A stretch of DNA of 64,000 bases from contig URVB01000016.1 in the NCBI GenBank assembly GCA_900551075.1, forward strand, positions 1-64,000. Reading direction: 5' to 3'. Position numbers and translations under genes: made by a program. Shown here piece after piece: positions 1 to 8,461 of the stretch (the first letter of the stretch is position 1; every line of letters starts with the position of its first letter). Below the pieces are notes generated by a model, which worked only from the letters and a program-made list of their open reading frames with translations, had not been told where the DNA came from and made no database searches. This DNA is from an uncultured Blautia sp. (GTDB lineage Bacteria > Bacillota > Clostridia > Lachnospirales > Lachnospiraceae).

Positions 1-234
1 CAGGCGATGTGGTACTTTATCGCATGGGTAGCAATTTCCCTGATCTGCAACGGATTTAACAATTTGTGGATGCCGGTGGCAGCAGCGTATGTGGCTCCGG
101 CAATTTACAATATTCTGGTAACATTTATTACCGGAGGAGTATCTATGGTCATTTTCTTCTTCGTATTTAAGATTATTTTCCCGGAAGGAGAAAAAGGGAA
201 AGGTGAACAACATGAAACACAAAGATCTGATTGA
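1..234 (+). CDS. C-terminal end of an integral membrane protein (5' truncated)
   Basis: The frame is open to the first base of the window, so only the last 77 codons are present and the real start lies upstream. The visible part is strongly hydrophobic, with two probable membrane helices (about residues 4-20 and 32-60 of the fragment), followed by a short charged tail rich in Glu, Lys and Gly that would lie in the cytoplasm. Its 3' end overlaps the beta-glucosidase start by 23 bases, so the two are probably co-transcribed and this could be a transporter component for that enzyme's substrate (inference). I do not recognise the family from this fragment. Confidence 0.55.
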   Translation, partial: QAMWYFIAWVAISLICNGFNNLWMPVAAAYVAPAIYNILVTFITGGVSMVIFFFVFKIIFPEGEKGKGEQHETQRSD

Positions 235-2671
235 TAAAATGACAATAGAAGAAAAGGCTGCATTTTTAAGCGGCGTTTCTGAATGGGAATCCAGAGAAAT
301 CAAAAGACTTGGGATTGAAGCGGCATTCTTTTCAGATGGACCTCACGGAATCCGTAAGCAGGAGGGGGCGGGCGACCATCTGGGCTTAAATGCTTCCGTA
401 CCCGCAACCTGTTTCCCGACGGCGGCAACAGTGGCAAACAGTTGGGATGAGGCTCTGGGAGAGGAGCTCGGAAAGGCGCTTGGCGAGGAAGCGGCTGCTC
501 TGGGCGTGGATGTGCTTCTGGGGCCGGGACTGAACATCAAACGCAGTCCGCTGTGCGGAAGAAACTTTGAGTATTTTTCGGAGGACCCGTATCTGGCAGG
601 CAAGATGGCAGCCGCCTATGTACGCGGCATTCAGAGTCAGGGCGTATATGCCTGCCCGAAGCATTTTGCCGTGAACAGCCAGGAATTCAGGCGTATGTCG
701 ACGAACTCCGTATTGGATGAGCGGACTCTCAGGGAAATCTATCTGGAGGGCTTTGAAATTGCGGTAAAGGAAGGAAAAGCAAAGTCAATCATGACGAGCT
801 ACAACAGGGTTAACGGTATTTACGCAAATGAAAATGAGCATCTGCTTCTTGACATTCTGAGAAGGGATTGGGGATTTGACGGAATCGTTGTAACGGACTG
901 GGGTGCATCCAATGACCATGTAAAGGGAGTGGCATGCCGTTCCAATCTGGAAATGCCGTCTCCGGGACTTGATCCGGCACGTGAAGTCTTAGAAGCGCTG
1001 GAGAACGGAACGCTTTCCATGGAGGAACTGGATACCTGCGTGGATGATCTTCTGGATGCTGTGCTGACTTTTGCGGAGAACAGGAAAAAGCGCAGTCCCG
1101 AAAAGAGAGGCACAGACACAGGGGAGCGGTATGACAGGCAAGCCCATCATGAGCTGGCACGAAAGGTAGCCCGGGAGAGCATCATACTTTTAAAAAATGA
1201 TAAAGAGCATCTGCCGCTGCTGCCTCTGAAGGAATACTGCAGGGTGGCGCTGATTGGAGACTTTGCAAAGGTTCCGAGATATCAGGGAGCTGGTTCGTCC
1301 CTGGTAAATCCGACCCAGGTGGAGACGATGGAGGAGATGATTAAAAAATATCCTCTGAACTGTCTTGGATATGAGCCGGGATATTTAAGAAACGGCGGGC
1401 CGAATGAAGCATTGAAAAAGGCAGCCTTAGATCTGGCTGAAAGGGCGGATGTAGTCATCTACTGCTTTGGATTGGATGAGCTGAGTGAATCAGAAGGACA
1501 GGACCGTACCCATATGGGAATTCCGCAGAATCAGAGCGGGCTTCTTGAAGACCTTGCAAAGGTGAACCCCAATATTGTCGGCGTTTTAAGTGCGGGTGCA
1601 GCTATTGAGATGCCGTGGCACCATTGCTGTAAGGCAATCGTGCACGGATATCTGGGCGGGCAGGCGGCTGCGGGAGCCGTTTTGGACGTTCTGACAGGAA
1701 AGGTAAATCCATCCGGAAGGCTTGCGGAGACATATCCTCTCCGCTATGAGGATACACCGGCATTCCGGAATTTCCCCAGCACCGAGCGCAGCTCTGAATA
1801 CAGGGAAAGCATTTTTGTGGGATACCGCTATTACGACACAGGCAAAGTCAGAGTGCAGTATCCGTTTGGATATGGGCTGTCCTATACGGAATTTACTTAT
1901 TCTGATCTGAAGATCACAGAAGAGGGATTGGAGCTTACAGTGACCAATACCGGCGGTATGGACGGTGCGGAGGTAGTGCAGATGTATGTGTCCGCTCCGA
2001 AGGAGCATATCTTCCGCCCGGATAAAGAACTCAAAGGATACCGGAAAATCTTTTTAAAGGCCGGAGAATGCGGGAAGGTTCAGATTCCGTTTGACGATAA
2101 AACCTTCCGTTACTGGAATACAAAGACAAATCAGTGGGAAGTAGAAGGCGGAGAATATAAAATCTGCATCGGCGCCAATGTCATGGATATCCGCCTGACT
2201 CAGAGCGTACAGGTGGAAGGAACAACGGGAGATTTCCCATATGTGAAAACAGAAATGCCATCTTATTTTTCCGGCCTTGTGCAGGAGATTTCCGACAAAG
2301 AATTTGAGAAGCTGCTCGGCCATCCGGTTCCGGACGGCTGCTGGTCGGGAGAGCTTGGAAGAAATGATTTAATCTGCCAGATGTACTATGCAAAGAGCCG
2401 TCTGGCGAGAATGGTTTACCGGATTCTGACAAATATGAAGAAAAAGAGTGAGGAAAAAGGAAAACCGGACCTGAATATCCTCTTTATCTACAACATGCCG
2501 TTCCGGGGAATTGCAAAAATGACGCACGGAGCCGTGAGCATGAGAATGGCGGACGGAATTGTGGAAGCGGTCAACGGGCATTTGTGGAAAGGGCTTCGAA
2601 TGATCGTCGGCGGATACTTCAAAAACAGCAGACAGAACAAAGAATACGAAAAGAAGTTAAAACAGGAATAG
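212..2671 (+). CDS. Glycoside hydrolase family 3 beta-glucosidase, intracellular
   Basis: An 819-residue GH3 enzyme expected to release glucose or another sugar from the non-reducing end of beta-glycosides. The N-terminal barrel (about 1-290) carries the KHFAVNSQE motif and the nucleophile aspartate in VVTDWG (Asp229). The GH3 C-terminal domain (about 310-560, with GQDRTHMG and GYLGGQAAAGA) follows, then a fibronectin-III-like domain (about 600-690). About 120 extra residues after that are not part of the standard architecture. There is no signal peptide, so it acts on imported oligosaccharides. ATG 212 is chosen because GGGAAAGG lies just upstream; an in-frame GTG at 203 is the alternative. 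Exact substrate cannot be read from sequence. Confidence 0.93.
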   Translation: MKHKDLIDKMTIEEKAAFLSGVSEWESREIKRLGIEAAFFSDGPHGIRKQEGAGDHLGLNASVPATCFPTAATVANSWDEALGEELGKALGEEAAALGVDVLLGPGLNIKRSPLCGRNFEYFSEDPYLAGKMAAAYVRGIQSQGVYACPKHFAVNSQEFRRMSTNSVLDERTLREIYLEGFEIAVKEGKAKSIMTSYNRVNGIYANENEHLLLDILRRDWGFDGIVVTDWGASNDHVKGVACRSNLEMPSPGLDPAREVLEALENGTLSMEELDTCVDDLLDAVLTFAENRKKRSPEKRGTDTGERYDRQAHHELARKVARESIILLKNDKEHLPLLPLKEYCRVALIGDFAKVPRYQGAGSSLVNPTQVETMEEMIKKYPLNCLGYEPGYLRNGGPNEALKKAALDLAERADVVIYCFGLDELSESEGQDRTHMGIPQNQSGLLEDLAKVNPNIVGVLSAGAAIEMPWHHCCKAIVHGYLGGQAAAGAVLDVLTGKVNPSGRLAETYPLRYEDTPAFRNFPSTERSSEYRESIFVGYRYYDTGKVRVQYPFGYGLSYTEFTYSDLKITEEGLELTVTNTGGMDGAEVVQMYVSAPKEHIFRPDKELKGYRKIFLKAGECGKVQIPFDDKTFRYWNTKTNQWEVEGGEYKICIGANVMDIRLTQSVQVEGTTGDFPYVKTEMPSYFSGLVQEISDKEFEKLLGHPVPDGCWSGELGRNDLICQMYYAKSRLARMVYRILTNMKKKSEEKGKPDLNILFIYNMPFRGIAKMTHGAVSMRMADGIVEAVNGHLWKGLRMIVGGYFKNSRQNKEYEKKLKQE

Positions 2672-2684
2672 CCGGATAAAAACC

Positions 2685-2725
2685 GCCCGGATGGAGGATT
2701 CTTCACTGAGCGCCTTTATCCGGGC
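2685..2725. terminator. Possible terminator between convergent genes
   Basis: GCCCGGAT (2685-2692) pairs with ATCCGGGC (2718-2725) across a 25-base loop, followed by a T-rich stretch on the plus strand. A competing pairing CCGGATAAA / TTTATCCGG overlaps it. It sits between the GH3 gene and the convergent kinase remnant. Confidence 0.45.
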
Positions 2726-2744
2726 AGCCTTTATTTGAAATCCT

Positions 2745-3628
2745 TTAGTTATTGACAGGAATCAGTACCTGCAGTGTAAACCAGTTTCCGTCTGCGTGCA
2801 GTGTCATGGAGCCGCCGTATTTTGCAGCGGCATGCTGGATGCTTTTCAATCCGTAGCCGTGGTTTATGGAATCCTTTTTCGTAGTTGCGGGAAGTCCGTT
2901 CTTTTTTAAAATAACAGATGTCTCCGTATAATTTTCGCACTGAATCATCAGGAAACGGTTTTTTTGATACATGGACAGGGTGACAAGGCGCTTTTCGGGG
3001 TCCTCATTCTGGGAAACACATTCTATGGCATTATCCAATGCGTTTCCAAAAATGGAACAGATATCCTTGACATGCATAAAGGGGATGAAGCTGAGATTGC
3101 TGATTGCAAACGAGCCCAGGGCAATCAGAGCCGCGCCGGAAAGCTCTTTGCCGTTGACGTTCATCCGTTCTTCCGTAGGAATGTGTTCCTTTTCCAAAAG
3201 GAAATATGCGGTGAATACAACTCCGTAAATAAAAATCATGCTGGCGATTGAAACAAGCCGGCTGCTGTGGCCGGATGTGACGACCCACCAGACATACAAC
3301 TGCCAGTGCAGAGAGGCGGCAAATTCTGCCAGCACGAATGCACGGGTACAGCAGAAAGCAGCATCTTTCCGGGTGGAATCCGTTGTGAGGTATAAAAACA
3401 GGTACATCAGCAGGATGGCACCCGCCATTCCCGGCATCCAGAGGTACAAAGGAAGGATGCCGGCAAACATCTGGTAAGCGGCAAACACAAATAAGGATGC
3501 CGTCAGGGAAAGGATAAATTTCCGTCCGCTCATCTTACGGTGCAGCATAAGAAGATAAAGAACACTGGCGCCCCATTCGGCGAGTGCGGTAAAAATTCTG
3601 GGTGTGTCCTCAGAGATTCAAGAGTCAT
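2745..3628 (-). pseudogene. Damaged AgrC-type sensor histidine kinase (GHKL ATPase), frameshifted and internally deleted
   Basis: Partner kinase of the adjacent LytTR regulator. The natural start is ATG 3628, overlapping the regulator stop as ATGA, but that frame (MTLESLRTHPEF...) stops after about 31 codons. Removing one TG/CA unit from TGTGT at 3603-3607 joins it to the downstream frame and gives MTLESLRTPRIFTALAEWG, a plausible first membrane helix. The downstream frame has an internal ATG at 3548 with no ribosome site. Its membrane segments end at GSFAISNLSFIPF and pass directly into the N-box GNALDNAIE, so the dimerisation helix with the phospho-acceptor histidine (normally 100 or more residues) is absent, junction near 3074-3086. 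The ATP-binding domain, including GYGLKSI, is otherwise kept. Probably unable to autophosphorylate. Confidence 0.75.
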
Positions 3629-4341
3629 CGGCGGATTCCTCCTACATAATCGGTCAAATCATCCATAAAGGTTTTCTTTTTGGCCCGGCTGACCGGCAAC
3701 TCGGATTTATCCGAAAGCAGGACATTGTTCTGCCTGACGCCGATCACATGATGCAGGTTGAGCAGATAAGCATTGTGGCATTTGGAGAAGCCTTTTTGTG
3801 TGAGAGCGCTTTCTGCTTTCTTCATCGGTCCGGCCGTAATGAAATCTCCTTTTTCGGAATGGATAATGATATGGTGTTTCTGGCTTTCGATATAAAGTAT
3901 CTGTGAAATCTCAAGACGCATCTGTCCCCCTTCCACATAGAATGTCATATAGTCCTGCGTCTGTTTTTTTAATACCTGTTTTACGGCTTTGTTCAGAATC
4001 TGGGAAAATGCCAGATACGGGACGGGTTTGAGCACATAGCCCAGGGCATCCACCAGATATCCCTGTACGGCGAAAGAAACCGTAGAGGTTATGAAAATAA
4101 AGGCGACATCTTCGTCCAGCTCCCTGATCCTTCCGGCGGTTTTCATCCCGTCCAGATGTTTCATCTGTATGTCCAGCAGAATGATATCGTAGTCTGCCGC
4201 ATAATCGGAGACAATATCCAGTCCGTCTGAAAATGTGCGGATGTGGAAGGTGACGGGATTCTCACGCTCATATCGTTTCAGATATCCCGACAGGATGGAA
4301 ACATAATTCTTTTCATCTTCAACAATTGCAACTCGTATCAT
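3625..4341 (-). CDS. LytTR-family response regulator (AgrA/LytR type)
   Basis: A 238-residue two-component regulator. The receiver domain (about 1-120) has the acidic pair Glu8/Asp9, phosphorylation site Asp57 in LLDIQM and the conserved Lys in YVLKPV. A LytTR DNA-binding domain follows (about 135-235), with the typical IESQKHHIIIH and FSKCHNAYLLNL segments. Such proteins usually bind paired direct repeats upstream of peptide, adhesion or metabolic genes; the target here is unknown. ATG 4341 has GGAG seven bases upstream; an in-frame TTG at 4347 is less likely. The cognate kinase just downstream is broken, so this regulator may be constitutive, orphaned, or driven by another kinase. Confidence 0.9.
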   Translation of the reverse strand: MIRVAIVEDEKNYVSILSGYLKRYERENPVTFHIRTFSDGLDIVSDYAADYDIILLDIQMKHLDGMKTAGRIRELDEDVAFIFITSTVSFAVQGYLVDALGYVLKPVPYLAFSQILNKAVKQVLKKQTQDYMTFYVEGGQMRLEISQILYIESQKHHIIIHSEKGDFITAGPMKKAESALTQKGFSKCHNAYLLNLHHVIGVRQNNVLLSDKSELPVSRAKKKTFMDDLTDYVGGIRR

Positions 4342-4464
4342 GATCAATCTCCGTTTATCGTGTAGTATAGGGCTTAAAAACTATTTTACTTTAGGATGGA
4401 AAAAAAAGCAATTATCTGCATACGGCTGCTTGCATTTTGATTTAAAATTTAACGCAAAAAGGGG

Positions 4465-4492
4465 TTCAAATATCTGTAAATAATGTTAAAAT
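4465..4492 (+). promoter_or_regulatory. Candidate promoter of phoH
   Basis: TTCAAA (4465-4470), 16-base spacer, TAAAAT (4487-4492), about 40 bases upstream of the phoH start in an AT-rich divergent intergenic region. The -35 element is a weak match to TTGACA. Confidence 0.4.
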
Positions 4493-4534
4493 AGAAACAG
4501 ATATTGAAGCAACCGACAGAAAGGACATCAGAGA

Positions 4535-5530
4535 ATGACGAGCAGTATCATTGAATTACACACGGAGGTTCCGGCAAATCTGGAGGGGAATGTATTCGGT
4601 CAGTTTGATGAGCATTTGAAGCTGATTGAGCGGACCCTGAATGTGACCATGATTTCCCGGAACGGTGTATTAAAAATTCTTGGAAACGAACAGAACGCAT
4701 CACAGGCGAAAAAACTAATAGAAGAGCTTTTGGTATTGGCAAAGCGCGGAAATATCATTACGAAACAAAATGTAACCTATGCGCTTTCCCTGGCTATGGA
4801 ACAGAAAAACCAGGTATTGTCTGAAATTGATAAGGATTTGATCTGCAACACCATACAGGGAAGACCGATCAAACCGAAGACCCTGGGACAGAAGGATTAC
4901 GTGGATCAGATCCGCAAAAAAATGATCGTATTCGGTGTCGGACCTGCCGGAACCGGAAAGACTTATCTTGCTATGGCTATGGCGGTTACGGCCTTTCGAA
5001 ATGAAGAGGTCAGCAGAATTATCCTGACCCGTCCGGCAATTGAAGCCGGGGAGAAGCTCGGTTTTCTTCCGGGCGACCTCCAAAGCAAGGTGGACCCTTA
5101 TCTGAGACCCCTCTATGATGCGCTGTATCAGATTATGGGTGCGGACAGCTTTGCCAAAAATATGGAGCGTGGTCTGATCGAGGTAGCTCCGCTGGCTTAT
5201 ATGAGAGGACGTACCCTGGATAACGCTTTTATTATTCTGGATGAAGCACAGAATACGACACCGGCACAGATGAAAATGTTTTTGACCAGAATCGGATTTG
5301 GCTCGAAGGTGATCATCACAGGAGATGCTTCCCAGAAGGATCTTCCGAAGGATGCCGTTTCCGGCCTGGATGTGGCAATGAAGGTGCTGAAAAGGATTGA
5401 CGATATTGGGTTCTGCGAGCTGACCAGCAAGGACGTTGTCCGCCATCCGCTGGTGCAGCAGATCGTACAGGCTTATGATGCCTATGAGAAAAAGCAGAAA
5501 CCTGCGAAGCGTACGGGAAGACGCAGTTAG
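4535..5530 (+). CDS. phoH: PhoH-family ATPase
   Basis: A 331-residue PhoH-like protein, thought to act in RNA metabolism as an ATPase or helicase-like factor associated with YbeY. Residues about 1-110 form the KH-like N-terminal region. The PhoH ATPase domain follows, with Walker A GPAGTGKT at about 136-143 and Walker B IILDEAQN at about 234-241. Downstream is the GDASQKDLP segment typical of the family. The C-terminus is basic. It lies nine bases ahead of ybeY, the standard phoH-ybeY order of Firmicutes, and is the first gene of that operon. Length and motifs are normal. Confidence 0.95.
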   Translation: MTSSIIELHTEVPANLEGNVFGQFDEHLKLIERTLNVTMISRNGVLKILGNEQNASQAKKLIEELLVLAKRGNIITKQNVTYALSLAMEQKNQVLSEIDKDLICNTIQGRPIKPKTLGQKDYVDQIRKKMIVFGVGPAGTGKTYLAMAMAVTAFRNEEVSRIILTRPAIEAGEKLGFLPGDLQSKVDPYLRPLYDALYQIMGADSFAKNMERGLIEVAPLAYMRGRTLDNAFIILDEAQNTTPAQMKMFLTRIGFGSKVIITGDASQKDLPKDAVSGLDVAMKVLKRIDDIGFCELTSKDVVRHPLVQQIVQAYDAYEKKQKPAKRTGRRS

Positions 5531-5539
5531 GAGGCAAGT

Positions 5540-6034
5540 ATGACCATACAGATAGAATATGAAACCGACCTGGAGCTTGGAATCGACTATGCGAATCTGG
5601 CACAAAAAACAGCCGAAAGAGTTCTGGCTCTGGAGGGATGCCCTTATGATGCCTCTGTGAATCTGGTATTGACAGATAACGAAGAAATCAAAAAGGTAAA
5701 TACGGAATTCCGCAGCATTCAGGCTCCTACAGACGTGCTGTCCTTTCCTATGATCCCCTTTCGGGCGCCGGCGGATTATGCGCTGGTAGAGGATGAGGAT
5801 ACCTACTTTGATCTGGATACGGGAGAGCTTTTGCTGGGCGATATTATGATTTCCGCAGAAAAAGTAATTGCACAGGCAAAGGAATACGGGCACAGCGTTA
5901 CCAGAGAATTTTGTTTTTTGGTTGCACACAGTATGCTGCATCTTCTGGGATACGATCATATGACACCCAAGGAAGCGGCAGTTATGGAGCAGAAGCAGGC
6001 AAATGCTCTGGCTGAGCTTGGAATCACACGTTAA
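5540..6034 (+). CDS. ybeY: Endoribonuclease YbeY / rRNA maturation factor
   Basis: A 164-residue metal-dependent single-strand endoribonuclease used in 16S rRNA 3'-end maturation and ribosome quality control. The zinc-binding HxxxHxxxxxH signature is complete: His130, His134 and His140 in HSMLHLLGYDH. The upstream TDVLSFPM segment, also family-typical, is at about 64-71. It starts at ATG 5540 behind AGGAGGCA and is translated from the phoH transcript. An acidic insert around residues 78-95 (VEDEDTYFDLD) is also common in clostridial homologues. Confidence 0.95.
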   Translation: MTIQIEYETDLELGIDYANLAQKTAERVLALEGCPYDASVNLVLTDNEEIKKVNTEFRSIQAPTDVLSFPMIPFRAPADYALVEDEDTYFDLDTGELLLGDIMISAEKVIAQAKEYGHSVTREFCFLVAHSMLHLLGYDHMTPKEAAVMEQKQANALAELGITR

Positions 6035-6044
6035 GGAGGGACCT

Positions 6045-7055
6045 ATGAATAAGAAAATGATAGCGCTTTTATTAGCAGCAGTAATAGCCGGAGCCCTTGC
6101 TGTCACCGCTTTTGCAGCAGATACCGCTTCTGCTGCGCAGGTGAAGAGCTACTTAACCGGGCTGGATGTACCGGAATCCATAGGCAGGCAGCGTCCGGTT
6201 GCGGTCATGCTGAATAACATTAAGGGCGGATGTCCGCAGAGCGGAATCGCCAATGCAGGTGTCGTTTACGAGGCACCCGTAGAGGGAGAGATCACAAGGC
6301 TCATGGGTATATTTGAGGATTATCAGAATCTGGAGCGCATTGGCTCCGTCAGAAGCTGCCGTGATTATTACATTTTCTATGCCAATGAATTCGATGCGAT
6401 TTATTCCCATTATGGACAGTCTGCATATGCGGTGCCTTTTTTTGAACAGCACCTGATTGACAATCTGAATGGTCTTGAGCTGGGGCAGACAGCCTATTAT
6501 AGAAGTACGGACCGAAAGCCGCCGCATAATGCTTATACAACCTGTGATCTGCTGCAGCAGGGGATCGATAAGATGGGGTACCGCAGGGAATTGAAGGATG
6601 GATATGAAGGCCACTATGTCTTCGCCCCGGAAGGAACGGAGACAACACTTGATAACGGAATTACAGCGAATGTGGTGCATTTGGATAATTTCACGAATAA
6701 TCATCCCTGGTTCGAATATGAGGAAACCACTAAAAAATATAAACGCTTTCAGTTTGGGGAGCCGCAGATCGATGAGCTGACAGGAGAACAGCTTGAGTGT
6801 GACAATATCCTGATTCAATATTCCGACGTGCAGCATTATGACGAAAACGGATATCTGAACATTGATACCATTACCGGAGGAGAGGGCAAGTATATCACAA
6901 GAGGAAAAGCAATCGATATTACCTGGGCGAAGGATACTCCGTGGGGCATGACACATTATATTACTCTTGATAATCAGGAGGTAAAGATCAATACAGGTAC
7001 TACATGGGTGGAAATAGTTCATAATGACAGAATTGATGCCGTAACTTACCAGTAG
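6045..7055 (+). CDS. Secreted DUF3048 (YerB-like) protein
   Basis: A 336-residue exported protein of the DUF3048 family, whose biochemical role is not known. Residues 1-24 are a signal peptide (basic NKK, hydrophobic core, AFA cleavage site). There is no lipobox cysteine, unlike many YerB homologues that are lipoproteins. The N-terminal DUF3048 domain begins at RPVAVMLNN and contains RIGSVRSCRDYY; the C-terminal DUF3048 domain spans about 200-330 and includes TGGEGKYITRGKAIDITW. ATG 6045 is preceded by AAGGAGGG. The gene starts ten bases after ybeY and probably shares its transcript. Confidence 0.88.
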   Translation: MNKKMIALLLAAVIAGALAVTAFAADTASAAQVKSYLTGLDVPESIGRQRPVAVMLNNIKGGCPQSGIANAGVVYEAPVEGEITRLMGIFEDYQNLERIGSVRSCRDYYIFYANEFDAIYSHYGQSAYAVPFFEQHLIDNLNGLELGQTAYYRSTDRKPPHNAYTTCDLLQQGIDKMGYRRELKDGYEGHYVFAPEGTETTLDNGITANVVHLDNFTNNHPWFEYEETTKKYKRFQFGEPQIDELTGEQLECDNILIQYSDVQHYDENGYLNIDTITGGEGKYITRGKAIDITWAKDTPWGMTHYITLDNQEVKINTGTTWVEIVHNDRIDAVTYQ

Positions 7056-7112
7056 CCAAAACTGCATAATCAGATTCAGAATGCTGATACTAAGAAAAAA
7101 GGAGCGATGCGT

Positions 7113-7469
7113 ATGCGTAAATTTTTCTGTAGTATCAGTGTTTTTTCGTTTCTCTGCCTGCTTTCCCTTGGATATTATCATTCCTACCAGCTCGCCAATC
7201 TGCGTTCCTATGATACGGATATCCGTACGGACGCAGACGAGCCTGCCCAAAGCGTCAGCCGGCAGGAAAACGTAGGTTACGGATTGTTTTATCTGAAGGA
7301 GCAGAATGGTTATGTGGCTGTTTATGAAAAAGACAGGGAAACGCTGTATGAGCCTACGGGCATTGCAGTGGATACACTGCCCGAAGCTCTGCAGGCGGAA
7401 ATCCGGCAAGGCAAATATTTAAAGACCCATGAGGAGCTTTACAGCTTCCTGGAAAATTATTCAAGCTGA
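7113..7469 (+). CDS. Small exported protein, BofC C-terminal-domain-like
   Basis: A 118-residue protein with one N-terminal hydrophobic segment (about 4-22, signal anchor or signal peptide) and an extracytoplasmic domain with GYGLFYLKEQNGYVAVYE and, near the end, YKTHEELYSFLE-like sequence. This pattern resembles the C-terminal domain of BofC, a forespore protein that tunes sigma-K checkpoint signalling in Bacillus; similar short proteins are common in spore-forming Lachnospiraceae. The assignment is by resemblance only. ATG 7113 is preferred because GGAG lies eight bases upstream; ATG 7107 is in frame but too close. It follows the DUF3048 gene by 57 bases. Confidence 0.7.
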   Translation: MRKFFCSISVFSFLCLLSLGYYHSYQLANLRSYDTDIRTDADEPAQSVSRQENVGYGLFYLKEQNGYVAVYEKDRETLYEPTGIAVDTLPEALQAEIRQGKYLKTHEELYSFLENYSS

Positions 7470-7538
7470 TTCCGGAAACCTTTTAAAAGGATATATTATA
7501 AAATATTTATGAAATTTATAAGGCTTGCCTGAAAAACA

Positions 7539-7567
7539 TGGACGAACGGGGAAAAATGTTGTAAGAT
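7539..7567 (+). promoter_or_regulatory. Candidate promoter of the proline operon
   Basis: TGGACG (7539-7544), 17-base spacer, TAAGAT (7562-7567), 38 bases ahead of proB. It lies in the 118-136 base gap after the BofC-like gene, which otherwise holds only AT-rich sequence. Confidence 0.4.
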
Positions 7568-7605
7568 AGGAAGATGAAAAACGAACAATGGAGAGACAAA
7601 AGAAA

Positions 7606-8451
7606 ATGAATGTTCGGGAACGATTAAAAGAAAAATGCAGGATTGTTATAAAAATCGGAACCTCTTCCCTTACACATCCCCAGACAGGCAGGCTGAACCT
7701 GCGTAAGCTGGAGGTTTTGGTTCGGGAAATCAGTGATCTGCGCAATCAGGGAAAGGATATCGTTTTGGTGTCTTCCGGTGCGATCGGTGTTGGGGCGGCT
7801 GCCCTCGGTATGAGCGGCAAGCCCGAAGAGCTGGAGAAAAAGCAGGCATGTGCGGCAGTTGGGCAGGCAAGGCTTATGATGATCTATCAGAAGCTGTTTT
7901 CTGAATATAATCAGACGGCTGCACAGATTTTGATGACCAAGAATACTATGGTAGACAACCTGAACCGTAAAAACGCGCAAAATACTTTTCAGGAGCTGTT
8001 AAAAATGGGAGCGATTCCCATCGTTAATGAAAATGACTCTGTTTCTACATACGAAATTCAGTTTGGTGACAATGATACTCTTTCCGCAGTGGTCGCCGCT
8101 CTGATCGGTGCCGATCTTCTGATCCTGCTTTCGGATATTGACGGACTTTTTACAGACGATCCGAATACCAATCCCAATGCAGAGTTCATAGATGTGGTAC
8201 AAAATCTGGATGAGAATTTTCTGCATATGGGTAAATCCTCTACGGGAAGCAAGGTGGGAACCGGCGGAATGTCCACGAAGCTGACGGCCGCAGAGATTGC
8301 CACAGCCGCAGGAGCGGACATGGTGATTGCCAATGGGGCTGATTTCCATGTGATTCATAAGATCATCGAAGGGCGTAATCACGGTACGATGTTCGTGGGA
8401 AATCTAAAGGAAGAGTTTTATCTGATCGATTATATCGAGAAATTATTATAG
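7606..8451 (+). CDS. proB: Glutamate 5-kinase
   Basis: Phosphorylates L-glutamate to gamma-glutamyl phosphate, the first step of proline synthesis; the product is reduced by ProA encoded three genes downstream. The amino-acid kinase fold is complete: RIVIKIGTSSLT near the N-terminus, VSSGAIGVG, IVNENDSVS, FGDNDTLSA and LLSDIDGLFT. The 281-residue protein ends soon after this domain, so the C-terminal PUA domain found in the 367-residue E. coli enzyme is absent, as in many Firmicutes. ATG 7606 is preferred because family members begin close to the kinase domain; ATG 7588 would add six residues. Feedback inhibition by proline is expected from the family. Confidence 0.94.
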   Translation: MNVRERLKEKCRIVIKIGTSSLTHPQTGRLNLRKLEVLVREISDLRNQGKDIVLVSSGAIGVGAAALGMSGKPEELEKKQACAAVGQARLMMIYQKLFSEYNQTAAQILMTKNTMVDNLNRKNAQNTFQELLKMGAIPIVNENDSVSTYEIQFGDNDTLSAVVAALIGADLLILLSDIDGLFTDDPNTNPNAEFIDVVQNLDENFLHMGKSSTGSKVGTGGMSTKLTAAEIATAAGADMVIANGADFHVIHKIIEGRNHGTMFVGNLKEEFYLIDYIEKLL

Positions 8452-8461
8452 GAGGCCGGCT

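Noticed and set aside
4715..6106. A 463-codon open frame on the minus strand across phoH and ybeY
   Set aside because: It lies antisense to two well-conserved genes, lacks a ribosome site and has a His/Cys/Ile-rich composition unlike any protein family. It is a compositional shadow.
6153..7409. A 418-codon open frame on the minus strand across the DUF3048 gene
   Set aside because: Same reasons: antisense to a recognisable family protein, no start signal, no recognisable domain.
7574..7609. An 11-codon leader ORF (MKNEQWRDKRK) ending in an ATGA overlap with proB
   Set aside because: The ribosome site is too close to its ATG and the codons include no proline run that would suggest attenuation. 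Probably chance.
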